Shown here: positions 20,940 to 33,841 of the stretch, piece after piece | Layout of the letters: every line of letters begins with the position of its first letter | Numbering within the stretch: the first letter of the stretch is position 1 | Assembly: GCA_029204225.1 (NCBI GenBank) | Contig: CM055096.1 | Span: 32,926,487 to 32,990,486 of the forward strand | Reading direction: 5' to 3' | From: Diphasiastrum complanatum | Lineage: Eukaryota; Streptophyta; Lycopodiopsida; Lycopodiales; Lycopodiaceae | DNA: 64,000 bases | Translations under genes and position numbers: made by a program | Notes under the pieces: generated by a model | The model's database searches: none | What the model was told of the DNA's origin: nothing | What the model saw: only the letters and a program-made list of their open reading frames with translations

Positions 20940-21290
20940 TTTGCAAAAATTAAATGAAGGGACATGGCATGATGGTTGTCTTGTATGCAATCACATATGA
21001 TGCGAATCAAGAAAATCATAGAGAGCCATTGAATTGTCTTTTTCTTTCCATTAGTTTCTTCATGAAGAAGAACAGAATTAGCATTCTGCAAGATTAATCT
21101 TGGCTGAGTGGACACTACCATTACAAGATGCTCATATAAATGTAATAAGCTTGACAATAATGTCATTACTACATCAACATGTACAATGGGGTGAACCAAT
21201 TGTTGCCACTTAATCCAATTGAGGGATTTGAAGTGGCTCAAATATTCACTAGTAGGGGTACGTTTTGACATCATTAGGGCCCTTTTTGGA
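20940..21290 (-). pseudogene. Ty1/copia gag (UBN2-type) fragment
   Basis: Minus-strand TSEYLSHFKSLN, then VVMTLLSSLLHLYEHLVM, then a VSTQPRLILQNANSVLLHEE region. This is the core of copia gag, where LP.SYEHLVM and LLHEE motifs recur. Residues after HEE have lost the usual zinc-knuckle pattern. Nothing else of the element is nearby. Confidence 0.7.
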
Positions 21291-21299
21291 CTAAAAATG

Positions 21300-23840
21300 G
21301 GCCTCTTCACTAATCATGATTATTGTTGACACATGTACCAAAAAAAGTGTGACAATTGAGCAAGAATGGCCCATATGACATTGACATGCAAATTCAATGG
21401 TGCAAATTAAATCAAGTGTGGGCCCCCACAAAGTACACCTCTAACATTACCTGTACATGGGACATTAACCACACCTTGACTCCTCGGTCTAAAGTGAGAG
21501 GTGCTCTTGAGTTGCTCTGTTTGAGTATCTTGGGGATTCGTCAGAAGCAGCCAACATCATCCCACCCCTAATGTGTTGCAGGACCCACTGCAACTCATAT
21601 TGGACGATGTCGCTCCGCTTTGCATTGGCATTTTTGAATGTCACTTGGAAAAGCGTAGATCCTCGTTCGCTTACATAAAATTAAGTGCTTATTGTCGCCA
21701 GTCTTTATCACAAAAATTGTCTTTCACAAATTGTCGCAATTGGATTAGAATGTCTTATTGCTATAGGTGGTTGACATTCTCAAAGTGGAGAGCTCTCAGC
21801 AACTTCACAACTTGCATGCTCGAGTGCTTTCCATGTGTCTCTTTGTTTAGTCACTTGTATCTGCCATTGACGGTTTCATCTTTGGTTTCTTGGCAGATTC
21901 TATCTTCTGGGAGGTCTGTATCCTCCATTTGCCTCTGGGTGTTTTCGTGGTTCTTCTCTCAGTTGAAGTTCCAGTTTCAAGGAAAACCTTTGATTTGCAG
22001 GTTGCACAAACTTTGATTATCAGTCTCAAGGGGATGGATTCATCAAAAATTGGTGGTAGGAACAGTTTTGGATGGACGATAAGGAAACATGATGAAGGCT
22101 TGGTGGTAGGGTGAAGGAACTGATAGTTCTACAGTTGCAGCCTTGGACCCTTGCAATGGCTAGCTTTGACCACTACTTGCTGGGTGAGGAACTCACTTTA
22201 TTTGCAGGTTCACGGTTGTCTTCATCTTTCTTTTTCTGCAGCTCTTTCTTTTGACCCATTACTTTTGGATCTCTTTGGGCTTCATACGAGGGGATTCAAC
22301 TGTCATTACTCTAGAGAGTTTCTTTTGATCAAGATTGATCTAACTCATCTGTTGCTGAAGTTTTGTCTTTTCCTCCTCAACTTCTTTGCTTAATTTCTCT
22401 TTCTTTCTTCTAGCTGCTTTGCCTGCTTTTGTAGGTCTTTTTCGGCTGAACAACCAATATAGGTGGTAGTTGGTCTCCGCAAGACACTTGCAATGATCTA
22501 TCCACTGCTTTGGTAGGACTATAAAAAATTAGGGATTTATCAGAAGAAATGTAAACTGATGATAAACAAACAGATGGAAGGAAGGGTGGTAGTGACAACG
22601 GTAGATGGTTTGGGCGATAGGCATGAGAATGAATGCAGATGTATGACGAGAGGTTGGTTGAAGAAGGAGACTGATTTCTCAATGCTTGTATTTCTCTTTC
22701 TGAAGGATCTTCGTCATGACTAGGGTACTTCTTCTGATTGAGTCTTTTTGGATTACCCAGCCTTGTCTTTCTCATATTTGACTTGTGACCTTGGTTGTCG
22801 ATCTTGCTGATGTTGTTGCTAGCAATGTGGCTGCTCCAGTGGATCCAAGCAGATCCACTCTCCCCCCCCCAGAATCTGTTGGTGGGGATGTTGTTGCTGG
22901 CAACTGTTCATGCTCATGATTGGATCGGTGTGTGGAACACGTAGTTGAAAACACGGTGAACATGTGACTGGACTAAAGATTGAACAAATTTTAACTAAAT
23001 TTGTTTCGATCTTGCTGTAGTTGACTTGAAGAGTAATATGGCAATGAGGTGCAAAAATCAACTCTAACTTGTCATGGATTTCTCATAGTTTTCAAAAATT
23101 TGAAACTGTTGTACAAGGTAATCTGAAGATGGATAGATGAATGAAAATGTGTTCTGGAGATGCTCTACAGAAGACTCTCGTGCAGTAGCTATTTCTCATG
23201 CAAAAATCAATCACACAAAATAGGTGAAGAGAAACAAGGGAATAAACAAACGTTACAGAGAGTGAGAACTGTATAGCACTTATCAAACAAAACTTGCATT
23301 CATCAACATTGGTAATTTACCTTGACAGTTGCAATGTTCTATTGTTTGTAGAGTAAGGAGACTTACTCTCATATGCCCTTGTCGAAACAAGGCAAGGTTG
23401 GTAACACTAAAATCTACCATCATTGATAGCAGATGTTGTAAGATAGAGCTTGAGATGTAGGTATTATTGAGGTACTATGTCCTGAGAACCTCTGTGAATA
23501 AGAGATTCAGAACCGAATCTCTATCTAGATTTTCGAATCCGAGAAATATTGTGTATTGGCACATTGGAAATCTTATCAACATGTAGAAAGACAAATAGAT
23601 TTGAGGTTGTAGAAGTGGAGAAAAACTGTCAGTTCCCTGTGGAGGTTGCTCTTGGTTGGACATTGTAGCAGATGACAGAATATCAGCTTCACTTTCTTTC
23701 GACAAGGACTCATTTCATATTAGTGTCTTCTGACAATTTGGATCTGGTATATTGTGCGGTAATGTAGAAGTTTGTTAGAAACTTCTCGAGTGAGCAACAG
23801 GTTGAGTGGTTGGGTGCTATGGTGCTCGTGTGGTTGTCGT
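21300..23840. other. No gene recognised
   Basis: Several open frames (for example 21573-22016 plus, 22410-22775 minus) have no recognisable motif. Being downstream, on the minus strand, of the gag at 23848-24955, part of this may be decayed interior or LTR of that Ty3 element. Confidence 0.4.
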
Positions 23841-23847
23841 GAGGATC

Positions 23848-24955
23848 CTATCGGGAGTCATAACTAACGTGATGGGCAGGTAGGATCTTAGTTGGTTGCT
23901 TTGGACAGACTTTGAAACTGTGTTTTTGGATACAGTCGAGACACTCAACATGGTACTGGGTCTTAACTGGACAATCAACCATGAAGTGGCCGGTTTCACC
24001 ACAGATGAAACATTTGGTGTGCAGTGGCCCTTGTATAACGGCGTAGCTATCTTGTATGGCTAGTGGTTTCGGACTTTCTGGTGGATATTCATGATAAGGC
24101 AAGGCAGTTTCAGATTGTGATGGGTGTTTTTCATGTTGTTGAACTGTATGTGCTTGGATAGGTCGATATAAAGGACAAGCATCAATAGGATGCGTAGCCC
24201 GACAGTGTGGGCACCATATTGTTTTTCGTCTATAAGGTACCTGTGTAGGGTTTGACTGACCAGACATACTGCTTTGGATAGACTTCAGGGTAGCTTGAAA
24301 CTCATTGGTGAGTTTCTCCATCTGTAGTTGATGTTGCTTATTAAACAACTCCAACTGGGATTTCCAAAGCTGATCTTGGGTATCTTCGATCGGCTTCAAC
24401 TCATGGAGAGGAGCACATGGTGCTCGTCTTTCCCTGGATTTGTCAACATCTGATCCTTCGTCTTCTTCCTTGATGGCATCAGACATAGCTAACTTTAGAC
24501 TCGTGTATTCATCATTGGATTTAAGCTTGCATCTAATCCATCTTGGAAGGCCGACTAAAAATCAGATGATGGGCATCTGTTCAGAGGGCTCAATATAGTC
24601 TCGTACGTGTTCATCTTTTGCCATTTTGATGTTACTCAATTTGACAAAAGGACTCTCGATCAAGCGAAAGGGCTTAAAATGCTTGATAAAGGACTCTTTT
24701 AAAATTGACCTGTCTGTTTTCTCTTCACGATCAAGGTTGAAAAACCAATCACGTGCTTTAGCGATCATGGTCATCGAAAACAGTTGGACCATAGCATCGG
24801 GAGATGTTTCGCCATACACATCACATGTATTCTCAAAGATTTGCAAAAATCTTTGAGGGTCCGAACTACCGTCAAACTTTGGTAGATCTAGCTTGGGTGT
24901 ACGTCTTTCAAAATGAGCATTGTGGGTAGCAAAGACTCCATTAAGGTTGGTTCTG
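23848..24955 (-). pseudogene. Ty3/gypsy gag, one internal stop
   Basis: A frame of about 365 codons reads HFERRTPKLDLPKFDGSSD, then FLQIFENTCDVYGE and DAMVQLFSMTMIAKARDWFF, the Ty3 gag core. A TGA stop at about 24560 is followed in the same frame by FLVGLPRWIRCKLK and AIKEEDEGSD. A coiled Gln-rich segment and three knuckles follow: CPHCRATHPIDAC (CX2CX3HX4C), CFICGETGHFMVDC (CX2CX4HX4C) and CLDCIQKHSFKVC (CX2CX3HX4C). LTR and primer site lie upstream at 25159-25860. Only the 5' end of the element is recognisable. The AIKEEDEGSD segment recurs in the plus-strand gag piece near 40240, so both belong to one family. Confidence 0.85.
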
Positions 24956-25158
24956 GTTAGTTTGCAGGTTCAGGTGCAAGCAAGTTGGTTTTCAGACAGA
25001 TTCGCAAGCAAGTCTATTTGCCTGCGATTGTTGTTTCTTGCAGGTCATTTTGCATGTAGGGTAGTTCGTTTGCAAGGTAGACTGCAGATCAGAACTATTA
25101 TAGATCTGTTCAAGAACACTGTTGCAGCAGGTGTGGGTTTATGATGTGTGGAGTTCAA

Positions 25159-25175
25159 GCAGCAACGGTGCCAAA
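25159..25175 (-). promoter_or_regulatory. Primer-binding site of minus-strand Ty3 element
   Basis: TTTGGCACCGTTGCTGC on the minus strand resembles the TTGGCGCCGTTGCCGGGG primer site of many plant Ty3 elements, with decay. Confidence 0.65.
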
Positions 25176-25849
25176 TGTTGACTGGTTCTTCTTGTTACAG
25201 CTTATGCTACCTCCATTCTGGTTGTTAGCTGGGCATGTTCTTGATCATTTCTATTTGGTTCAATGCCCAGATCGGACAGCAGATTCTCGGGGTTGTAGTA
25301 TGGTCCAACCTGTCACGGATACTCAAATTTCGAACACTCTTGAACTCTTGAAATCACTTGCAATGCAAGCACACCAAGAATGACCAAAAACAACTCTTCT
25401 TGAAACACGGTTGGGCATTATTATGGCACTTAAAAACAAAATGCTAGAACGGATCATTGCGAAAAGAACTAAAATCAGATCCTACACTACTTTACTTGCA
25501 TAAATTGACAAAACAAGAAACAAGAACTAATCTACAACATGTTAGAAGTCCAAGAATCAAGAAACTAACCAGCCTTTTGATTCTTGGACATCCCAAGAAC
25601 ATCAAGAACTAGAATGTTAGAGAATATGCAAAATTTATGCCACATTTTTTTTTCTAGCCTATTTAGTTTACTTGAATGCTGGCTCCTACATTAATCCACA
25701 AGAAAACATGAAATCTAATCCAAACTAGGAAATCAAGAAAACTAATCCACTCTAAATCCACAACCACACACAATATGAATGGAAGGGCATGATCATAGGG
25801 GCATCACTCAAGAAAACCATCATGATCAAGGAGCTTAGTGTAGCATCAA

Positions 25850-25860
<11 letters not shown>
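25176..25860 (-). mobile_element. 5' LTR of the minus-strand Ty3 element
   Basis: Non-coding sequence upstream of the primer site, ending in GTCAACA on the minus strand. The outer end is not fixed; copia coding sequence begins at about 25850 on the other strand, which sets the limit. Confidence 0.5.
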
Positions 25861-26648
<788 letters not shown>

Positions 26649-27362
26649 TGTTGGAATTTGATGCTCAGCCTCAAATCCATTCAATAATGAGCATCTTGAA
26701 AATCCAAAACAGAAGACTCAAATTTTTGTTCTAAGGATCAAAAAATTCAAGATCAAATTTTTCTAGAATTCTTCGATATTGGATCGACTCGAAAAATTCT
26801 ATGATTTTTGAGTCTTTGTACATTTTTTCGATACTTGTAAATTTTGATATTGTTGGTCAAAAATCCGACCCAACGACTTCACGTTGACAGTCCGCCCACT
26901 TTGTACATGCATTAATTGTAATGAGGCGATTTTGAATAACTACAACAGAAGGTAGTTGTAGATATTTTGTAAGATATTATCCTAGAATCTTCATCAGAAA
27001 ACTTCTGGTTGTTCGTTTTTTTATAACAATAGTTATCACTCAAAATGATTGTAAGCTGAAGTTATCACTTCAAGCATTGTACTCACTATTTGATATTAAT
27101 CAGAGTGCAAATTCTTAGTCCCACTATTGTATTGTTTCTTAGTACATTTGTCTGAATATGTCAATTTGAATGTTCTATTGTTGTTTGTGGCATTTCTGAT
27201 CCTACGTGCACTCACTCAAGCTTCCGCTGGCTTACCCACTGATTTCTGATAGTTTTGCCATCTTGAGATCGGCTTCTGATTCCTTTTCATGCTGCTTTGC
27301 ACTTCAGCTCCTGATTGATCTATATCAGCTTTTGACTAATCAAGATATTTTCGGAGCCAACA
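26649..27362 (+). mobile_element. 3' LTR of a copia element with TGTTGG/CCAACA ends
   Basis: Starts TGTTGG right after the polypurine tract and ends CCAACA, giving a 6-bp perfect terminal inverted repeat, with a length of 714 bp. No matching 5' LTR is present upstream, so the element was truncated. Confidence 0.75.
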
Positions 27363-27647
27363 TCTGAAATCCTTTTCTCCATCGTGGTTTTTCTCTCTAG
27401 CATATTTTGGATCATTCTCCCTAGGTGTGTTGAATCCCTAGGCTATCACCAGAATCCAATGATACTGACGACATGGTTGGTTGAACAACAGGAGGTATAG
27501 ATGTCGTAGGTTGTGCTGATTTGCCCTGAAGATTGGCCTACGAATCTTTCGCTCCAAACTGATCATCTCCTCAAATCCCTCTGGGACTTGTGCATCAAAC
27601 TGTTTTGGAGATATGACTGCGGACTAGATTACGAGGGTATCTGGTGC

Positions 27648-27914
27648 CTAGTACGTTGGTAAATTTTGGACCTGTTGAGATGATGGTGGTGTAGAATATA
27701 GATTCTGGGAAGCATCTTGGAATTGATCAAATCTCATTCTAGGGGAGTTGGGATCAAAGGGCCCAAGGCTGAGAGGCATATCAAATTGCTCCTCTACGTC
27801 TAGGGGGTTCAAGTCATCAAAAAGTTCCAAGAAGCGTTGAGTAGAAGGAAAAACACCAGATGTTTGTGGGGGTGAGGCATTGGAATGGAGGATCCAATTA
27901 TCATAGAAGGCCAT
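27648..27914 (-). CDS. Hypothetical short ORF
   Basis: An 88-codon frame from ATG to stop, rich in Pro, Asp, Phe and Ser (FDDLNPLDVEEQFDMPLSL), resembling an acidic, disordered protein. The ATG sits downstream of a CT-rich stretch on the minus strand. I find no family motif. It could be the start of a decayed gag or of a gene whose later exons I cannot see. The text downstream in other frames (VPEGFEEMISLERKI) may belong to it by frameshift. Confidence 0.25.
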   Translation of the reverse strand: MAFYDNWILHSNASPPQTSGVFPSTQRFLELFDDLNPLDVEEQFDMPLSLGPFDPNSPRMRFDQFQDASQNLYSTPPSSQQVQNLPTY

Positions 27915-28051
27915 TGTGAGGAATCCGTGGCGAGGGTAGCAGCAGAGGATGAGAAAATAGGAAGATCATGTTGAGTTAATCTTCACTTCTACTCTCCTAA
28001 ATTCATTTTCTGAGTACCAGTATATCCTATGTAGATATTCTCTCTCTACAG

Positions 28052-29008
28052 TGGCATGCAGTCTTATTCATACAAAGTCGAACAGTCTGTGCAATATATC
28101 GACATTGAAGCAGAAGTAGGATCAACTTCATCGACGTAGACTTCACCAACTCGACCTAAGTCCATCGACATTCCGACTTCGACTCCATCGACATCTTCTC
28201 TAGGACGGACCAGTTGACTCGACTTGTTCGACACCTTCGACGATTGTCGACTATCACTAGTCAAAATGGAGCTCTATCTCTACCATGCCCGATATAGACC
28301 ACGTCACATTTCAATTCAGTACTTTGCAATAAATGCACTACTTCACGACCGTCATTCATACAGTTGTTATAAATGATACATGTATATACATAAAAGTAAC
28401 ACACAAATAAGGTGTGTACGAAAAGACATCAAAGTCAATCAATAGTAGCATGAATCAGAGTTCCTTCGTGAACTCCTTTGTTTCAGACTATTTGATTCCA
28501 TAGAATCAGATATTCTAGAGAATATAAAAATAATTCAAGAAGTAGAGATAGTATTCAATCTGTAACTAGCATTGTAAGATCACAACACATAGTGCGCAAC
28601 TACTGTGAAACATTGTAGGGCACAAGATCGTGATCCGATCATTGTATTCACAACAACTTAACATAGATTTTCTATTTTCTTTATGTGTCTCTTACACTGA
28701 CAAATGGTTTTTGATAATTCCTTTCTCTTTTATTGATACTCGTTCCATGACTCATTCGAAATATCTATCTCAAAGGAAGCATGGTTGTCATAGATGCCTA
28801 ACTGCTTCGCTCCCTTCATGGGTGTCATTGACAACTAATATATTCCTCTAGTCGATCTAAGTAATAGTCTTAATCAACAGTTGGTAAAGAGATCGTCATA
28901 ATTTATATGTTGAGTTTTTCTCTTGACTGGACTTCGTGTTCAGCCAGAGTGGTATCAGAGTTGATAAAATAATTTCAAATACTTATTCCACTTCATATAA
29001 ACCCAACA
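28052..29008 (+). mobile_element. 5' LTR of copia element (family L950), direct copy
   Basis: About 957 bp, ending CCCAACA before a primer site. It starts with TGGCATGCAGTC or a few bases later. The left third is rich in TCGAC words. An inverted copy, collinear along its whole length, lies at 34455-35406. Confidence 0.75.
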
Positions 29009-29011
29009 AGT

Positions 29012-29023
29012 TGGTATCAGAGC
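29012..29023 (+). promoter_or_regulatory. Primer-binding site (initiator Met-tRNA type)
   Basis: TGGTATCAGAGC follows the LTR end by three bases. Confidence 0.85.
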
Positions 29024-29082
29024 TATAGGTTCAAACTGTTATAGTATTCAAGACTATTTTACAATTTCTTAGATCACTCATC

Positions 29083-30970
29083 ATGGAAGGTACATTTTTA
29101 GAGATTCGATTGATCAATATGTTCAAAAAAGATGATTTTTACATGTGGAAATTCAAAATGAAGATGATACTCATTGAAAAAGAACTCTGGTCAATAGTTC
29201 AATAGCCAAGCCAACTAAATCTGACATGCTGACCGCCTAGGAAGCTAAGGATGGCAAAGCTCTTGCCATTGTATCTCTGAATCTTAAGGATTCACAAATA
29301 TCCCATGTAGCAAATTGTTCTAGCTCCAAAGAAGCATGGGACATTCTTTTTGGTCTATATGAAACAAATGTATCGACTCGTTTCTTCCTGAGAAAGAAGT
29401 TTTTGTTGCTCAAGATGAGTAAAGGAACCTCAGTCACAGATCATCTGAATGAATTCAAACAACTACTTAATCAGCTAGCTGCAATAGGTTCACCAATATC
29501 GGATGAAGATGCTAACATGTCTCTTCTATCTAGTCTTCCTCCCTCTTATGACAACTTAGTATTGCTATTGAGCAATGCTCCTGAGCTATCTTTGCAAAAG
29601 TTGATAGCAAGTTTATTGTAGGAATAAGTAAGAAGGAAAAGCTTATCCATGTCGAACACGAAGGCAGTTGCCCTCTATTCGAATAAGCAACAATTCCAGA
29701 AGAAGAGATATTCAAAGGACAAGAAGACTAAAGCTGAGTAGATTGATTTAGACCAACAATCACAACAACACAATCAACAACATCAAAAGCCAAAGACCAA
29801 ACTCTTCTACAAGTATTGCAAGAGAACCAATCACGACATCAAGGACTGTCAAGTTCTCAAGCATAATGAAGCAAAGAAGAAGATGCAGCAGGATGAAGGA
29901 TCTAATTCTGCCAGAACCTCTAATGAAGACCCAACACTACTAATGGTACAAGATGAACCCATTAGAGATGCCATGAATTGGTATCTCGATTATGGTGCTT
30001 CTCAACACATGACTCTATGCAAGTTCCCATTCAAAGAACTCACTCTAGTAGATTTGAAGTATGTCTACTTTGCTGACTCAAGTACACTACAAATTGGAGG
30101 CCAAGGATTTATTCACCATTTTTCAAACGGTGAACTGACCTTGATTAAGGATGTACTTTGCATACCCAAACTGACAAAGAATCTACTGTCAGTCAACAAG
30201 CTCACAAATCAGGGCTGCAGAGCCTTGTTCAATTCAAAACAATGTACTATTTCAGATAAAGACTATAAAAGCAAGCAGTGAAGGTAATTTATACATTTTG
30301 AGTCATGAATATGCACTTACTACCAATGTGAGTACTTCAAATGCATTTTTATGGCATCAAAGATTAGGACACTTAAACATGAGAGCAATCTTGTACATGC
30401 ATCACCATAGTATGTTCAAGGACTTAAATATTAATGCTGCCTCCACTGACATTCGACATGTTTGTGAGATGTGCTTACTAGGAAAACAACCTAGATCAAG
30501 ATTTCCAAAGGGACAAGCCGTCAAAGCTAATTCCATTTTAGAATTGATACATAGTGATCTATGTGGCCCTATGAGTATTCCCTCTCTGGGTTCAGCACTA
30601 TATTTTATTACTTTTATCGATGACTATTCAAGATTTACCAGTAGTATGTTCATCAAGAAAAGTCTGAGACATTCAATTGTTTCAAAGAATTCAAGCAGTT
30701 TGTTGAGACACAAACTAGTCAAAAACTCAAGACCCTGCACACAAACAGTGGGGGAGAGTATTTGTCAGCAGACGAAATGTCCGCATCATGCGACATTCAT
30801 CATCAGTTCACCACCAGCTACACACCAGAATGGAATAGCCGAGAGGAAGAACCAAACATTACTTAAATGTTGCACGATCAATGATATCAAATGCACAGCT
30901 ACCCAATAATTTTTGGGATGAAGCAATTTCAACAGCTTGCTATCTGTAGAATTATTCGAGCACTCTAGTA
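29083..30970 (+). pseudogene. Ty1/copia gag-protease-integrase remnant
   Basis: Starts at an ATG 60 bases after the primer site (MEGTFLEIRLINMF). Gag motifs follow: DDFYMWKFKMKMIL, ISHVANCSSSKEAWD, VTDHLNEFKQLLNQLAAIG and MSLLSSLPPSYDNLV. The knuckle at about 29812-29850 reads YKYCKRTNHDIKDC, so its first Cys is lost. The protease has WYLDYGASQHM where family members have DSGAS. Pre-integrase FLWHQRLGHLN and the integrase core LIHSDLCGP, FIDDYSR are present. After frameshifts the HQNGIAERKNQTLL motif with the catalytic Glu follows. At least three frameshifts or stops break it. It ends near 30970, where a different copia integrase takes over; no reverse transcriptase of this family follows. 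Confidence 0.88.
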
Positions 30971-31557
30971 AATTTTGTTAGGTCTATCTACTAAAAAGCA
31001 AAGATGAGGTGTTTGATGTCTTTGTCAAGTTCAAGATTGCAATAGAGGTTCAATTCTTGACAAAGATCAAGTGCTTGAGGAGTGAGAATGGTGGAGAGTA
31101 GACATCTACCAAGTTCAAGGCCTTTTGTGAGGAACATGAGACCAAGAGGGAGTACACAAGCCCAAGGACACCACAACAAAATGGAGTGGTCGAGAGGAAG
31201 AATAGAACTTCATGTGAAGGTGCCAAAGCCATGAGGTTAGGTGCTAATCTTCCTAAATCCTTTTGGGATCAAGCTTTGTTGTGTGCTAATTTTCTATGCA
31301 ATAGATGGCCAAGTGTGGTATTGGATGGAAAAACTCCTTTTGAATTATTGTTTGGTAGGAGGCCAAGTGTCAAGTTTTTCAAAACTTTTGGTTGTATTTG
31401 CTATATCAACATCACTCTTGATGATAGAACCAAGGAAGATCCTTCTTCAAAGAAAGGTGTGTTTGTTGGCTATAGTGAGGTAAGCAAGGCTTACAAGATC
31501 TACATTCCTTCAACCAATAAAGTGGTCGATGCAGTTATGTCGATCAAATTTCTAATT
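30970..31557 (+). pseudogene. Second copia integrase fragment
   Basis: Restarts within the integrase core: LLKSKDEVFDVFVKFKIA, IKCLRSENGGE, a stop, then PRTPQQNGVVERKNRT with the catalytic Glu. It then runs open through GANLPKSFWDQALLCANFL, KTPFELLFGRRPSV, FGCICYI and KGVFVGYSEVSKAYKIY. This repeats protein regions already covered by the preceding element but with a different sequence, so it is another copia family joined in the same orientation. Confidence 0.85.
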
Positions 31558-31866
31558 TCATCTTTACGCATAGCAGCAACAGAATGGTTGGATGATGCTA
31601 AATCTTTACAATTGCATCATGAGGCTTTGCATAAACTTTGTGAAACCATATTGATGGCAGTTCATGCACTAATAGCATAGAAAGCTCATCACAAGGCATG
31701 GCATGATCGTCGTTTACATAAAAAAGATCTAAAGGAAGGAGATCTGGCTTTAATGTATAAAATGAAATTGATCAAGAAAAAATTAAAATTCATGGGTGAG
31801 GATCATACAGATTTAAAGAGATATTATCCTATAAAGCAGTGGTTTTGGAACACTTGGATGGAATAA
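31558..31866 (+). pseudogene. Ty3/gypsy integrase C-terminal fragment fused to copia
   Basis: The open frame of the copia integrase continues without a break into LRIAATEWLDDAKSLQLHHE, HKLCETILMAVHALIA, a stop, then AWHDRRLHKKDLKEGDLALMY. This is the C-terminal region of Ty3 integrase. A nearly parallel segment (LRIATMQRLDESRSLQLHHE) lies in the minus-strand Ty3 integrase near 41930. The join between copia and Ty3 occurs at about codon VMSIKF. Confidence 0.75.
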
Positions 31867-32060
31867 GTTTTGATACCCCTGTAAATGGCAACTGATTACG
31901 CAAGTTTTGCTAGCCAGATCTACCAGTTTGTGATCGAGGACTTTACTTTATTTGCTTTTCAATTTTGTTGTTTCTGAGCTTGGCTTTGATGAACATAGCC
32001 TCCTCTTTATATTGAGATGTTGATGTAGATCCACCTCCTCTTTATTGAAGCCTAAACTTC
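31867..32060. other. No feature recognised
   Basis: Short unassigned stretch between a plus-strand Ty3 fragment and a minus-strand copia gag. Confidence 0.3.
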
Positions 32061-32064
32061 TCAT

Positions 32065-32500
32065 TCACCAAAATCTCTTGCAAATCCACAATACTTGGCA
32101 AAGCCTTTTGAATAGCAAAAATTTGAAGAAGCCATTAACAAGTATAACTTGAACAAGTCCTACCTCCTTAATGCTTTCATCAATACATGCTATCTCATCA
32201 TTGAATGCTTTAACCCTGAAAAAAAAAACATGAGTACTCACTTTCTTCTTTTGCAAACTTTGAAAGATTTACCTCCTAAGAGTAATAACTCTTGGTGTAG
32301 ACTTGGATTCATGAAGCTTCCCAAGCCTCCAAAGATGATGCGCACTTACCAACTTCCTTGAGAAGTTCATTGATAATATTCATCTTAATCATGTGTAGAG
32401 TCCTTTTGGGCCTCTTATCATACCTCATTTGATCTTGTTGAGTTGTTGGTCTCTCTTCCAAACCTACAACAATATCCAAAACATCATTCATCTCAAGAAG
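32065..32500 (-). pseudogene. Ty1/copia gag fragment
   Basis: Minus-strand MNDVLDIVVGLEERPTTQQD, LHMIKMNIINELLKEV and SSLEAWE fit the first half of copia gag. After a shift comes HVFFFRVKAFNDEIACIDES, with IKEVGLVQVILVNGFFKFL matching the UBN2 part. Several stops occur. LTR and primer site of the same orientation lie upstream at 33170-33741. Confidence 0.65.
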
Positions 32501-33169
32501 TCCTCACTTTCCACAATGACTAATTACTTGAGGTAAGCCTATCATTGCGTTCCAACATGAATCCACCACTTGTAGTCATGTTGTAATGGTCTGACCTTCT
32601 TCTTTCAACCTGTTCCAGTGCACAAAGCACTCTCTTGAATGTCAACAAATGAACTCAAGAAGAAATCACAACAATATGGAACCTCTCAAATTTCTTCTAG
32701 CACTTCTAACTAGAAAATCAACACATAGAATAGTGAAATCTTGATCAACCTATGATCTATCCTCAATCTAATGATTATTGCCACTTCCTAGGATTGAAAC
32801 ACACTCAAATGAAGTTCAATGACATCACAAACTAGAGATCCAATCAAAATTAGAGTTTTGACAAAATCACAAAAAATTGAATATCTCAAATTCTACGTGC
32901 AATTTTCAAAAACTTGATATATCATTTTGTAGCTTCCAATGAGACCTTTCTAATGCACCAAAAATTGGCTAATTCTAGTAAACCAAGTGTGAAATCAGAA
33001 TTTATCAAGTATATAAACCTATATTGAGTTTTGACCTACAAAAGATCAATTCTACACATGCAAAAATGCTGATTTTTGAGTAGAGATCAATCTAGCATAC
33101 TCTAGCATTGGTAACTCCTCCAAATCCTTGATAAATGTGGCTGATCATTTCATAACTTGAAACACAAGA

Positions 33170-33181
33170 GCTCTGATACCA
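33170..33181 (-). promoter_or_regulatory. Primer-binding site (initiator Met-tRNA type)
   Basis: TGGTATCAGAGC on the minus strand, directly after the CA end of the LTR. Confidence 0.8.
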
Positions 33182-33741
33182 TGTGAAGGATTTCTGATCA
33201 TTCAAGGTCCAAATCCATGCCCCTGATCTTTGGTTAAAAAAGGAGCAAACCAACAATCCTGTCAATGTAGAAAAATCAGCATCTACATACAAAATGAGAT
33301 GCAAACTCTAAGAGATACTGATCAAACATGAACCAAAACATAAAATATAGTTTTTGTCCGTACAATTATAGTACCCTACTATATTTCACAAGTGTGGAAC
33401 TGAAAATAACAATAAATGATCATTCTACAGATAGAATTGCAAGATAATATCATGAGAGTGCACCAATGAGTAGTAGAACCCAAAGAAAACCATGTATAAT
33501 GATGAAATGAGAGAGAGAAGAGAGAAGATCCCTTTCTCCACGAGTTACAACAATATATGGCAGGTCCAAACCCTACTTTTCCACTTGGATTTCCCTTCAA
33601 TATGAAAAATCCTACTGTTTTGGGACTAGATTCAATGTACCCAAAGTTCAAATTTGAATCTCTCTCAAACTCGACTACCAACTTTTCCACACTTTCAAAA
33701 AGTGTTTATTGAATGTATTTTAAACTAATATAACTTCAACA
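33182..33741 (-). mobile_element. 5' LTR of minus-strand copia element
   Basis: Ends CTTCACA before the primer site. A TGTTGAAG start at 33741 would give near-matching inverted ends (TGTTGAAG and CTTCACA) and a length of 560 bp. The outer boundary is inferred from those ends. Confidence 0.6.
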
Positions 33742-33841
33742 AGTTTATCTCTAATTCTAAAATGAGTTTTGGCCATTGACAATTTACCAAAATATGACTA
33801 AACTTGTTGAAATTGCTTACATATTGCACAACATGTAGGTC

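Noticed and set aside
21573-22016. 147-codon plus-strand frame
   Set aside because: Cys/Phe/Ser-rich composition with no family motif, no start context and no support from neighbouring sequence.
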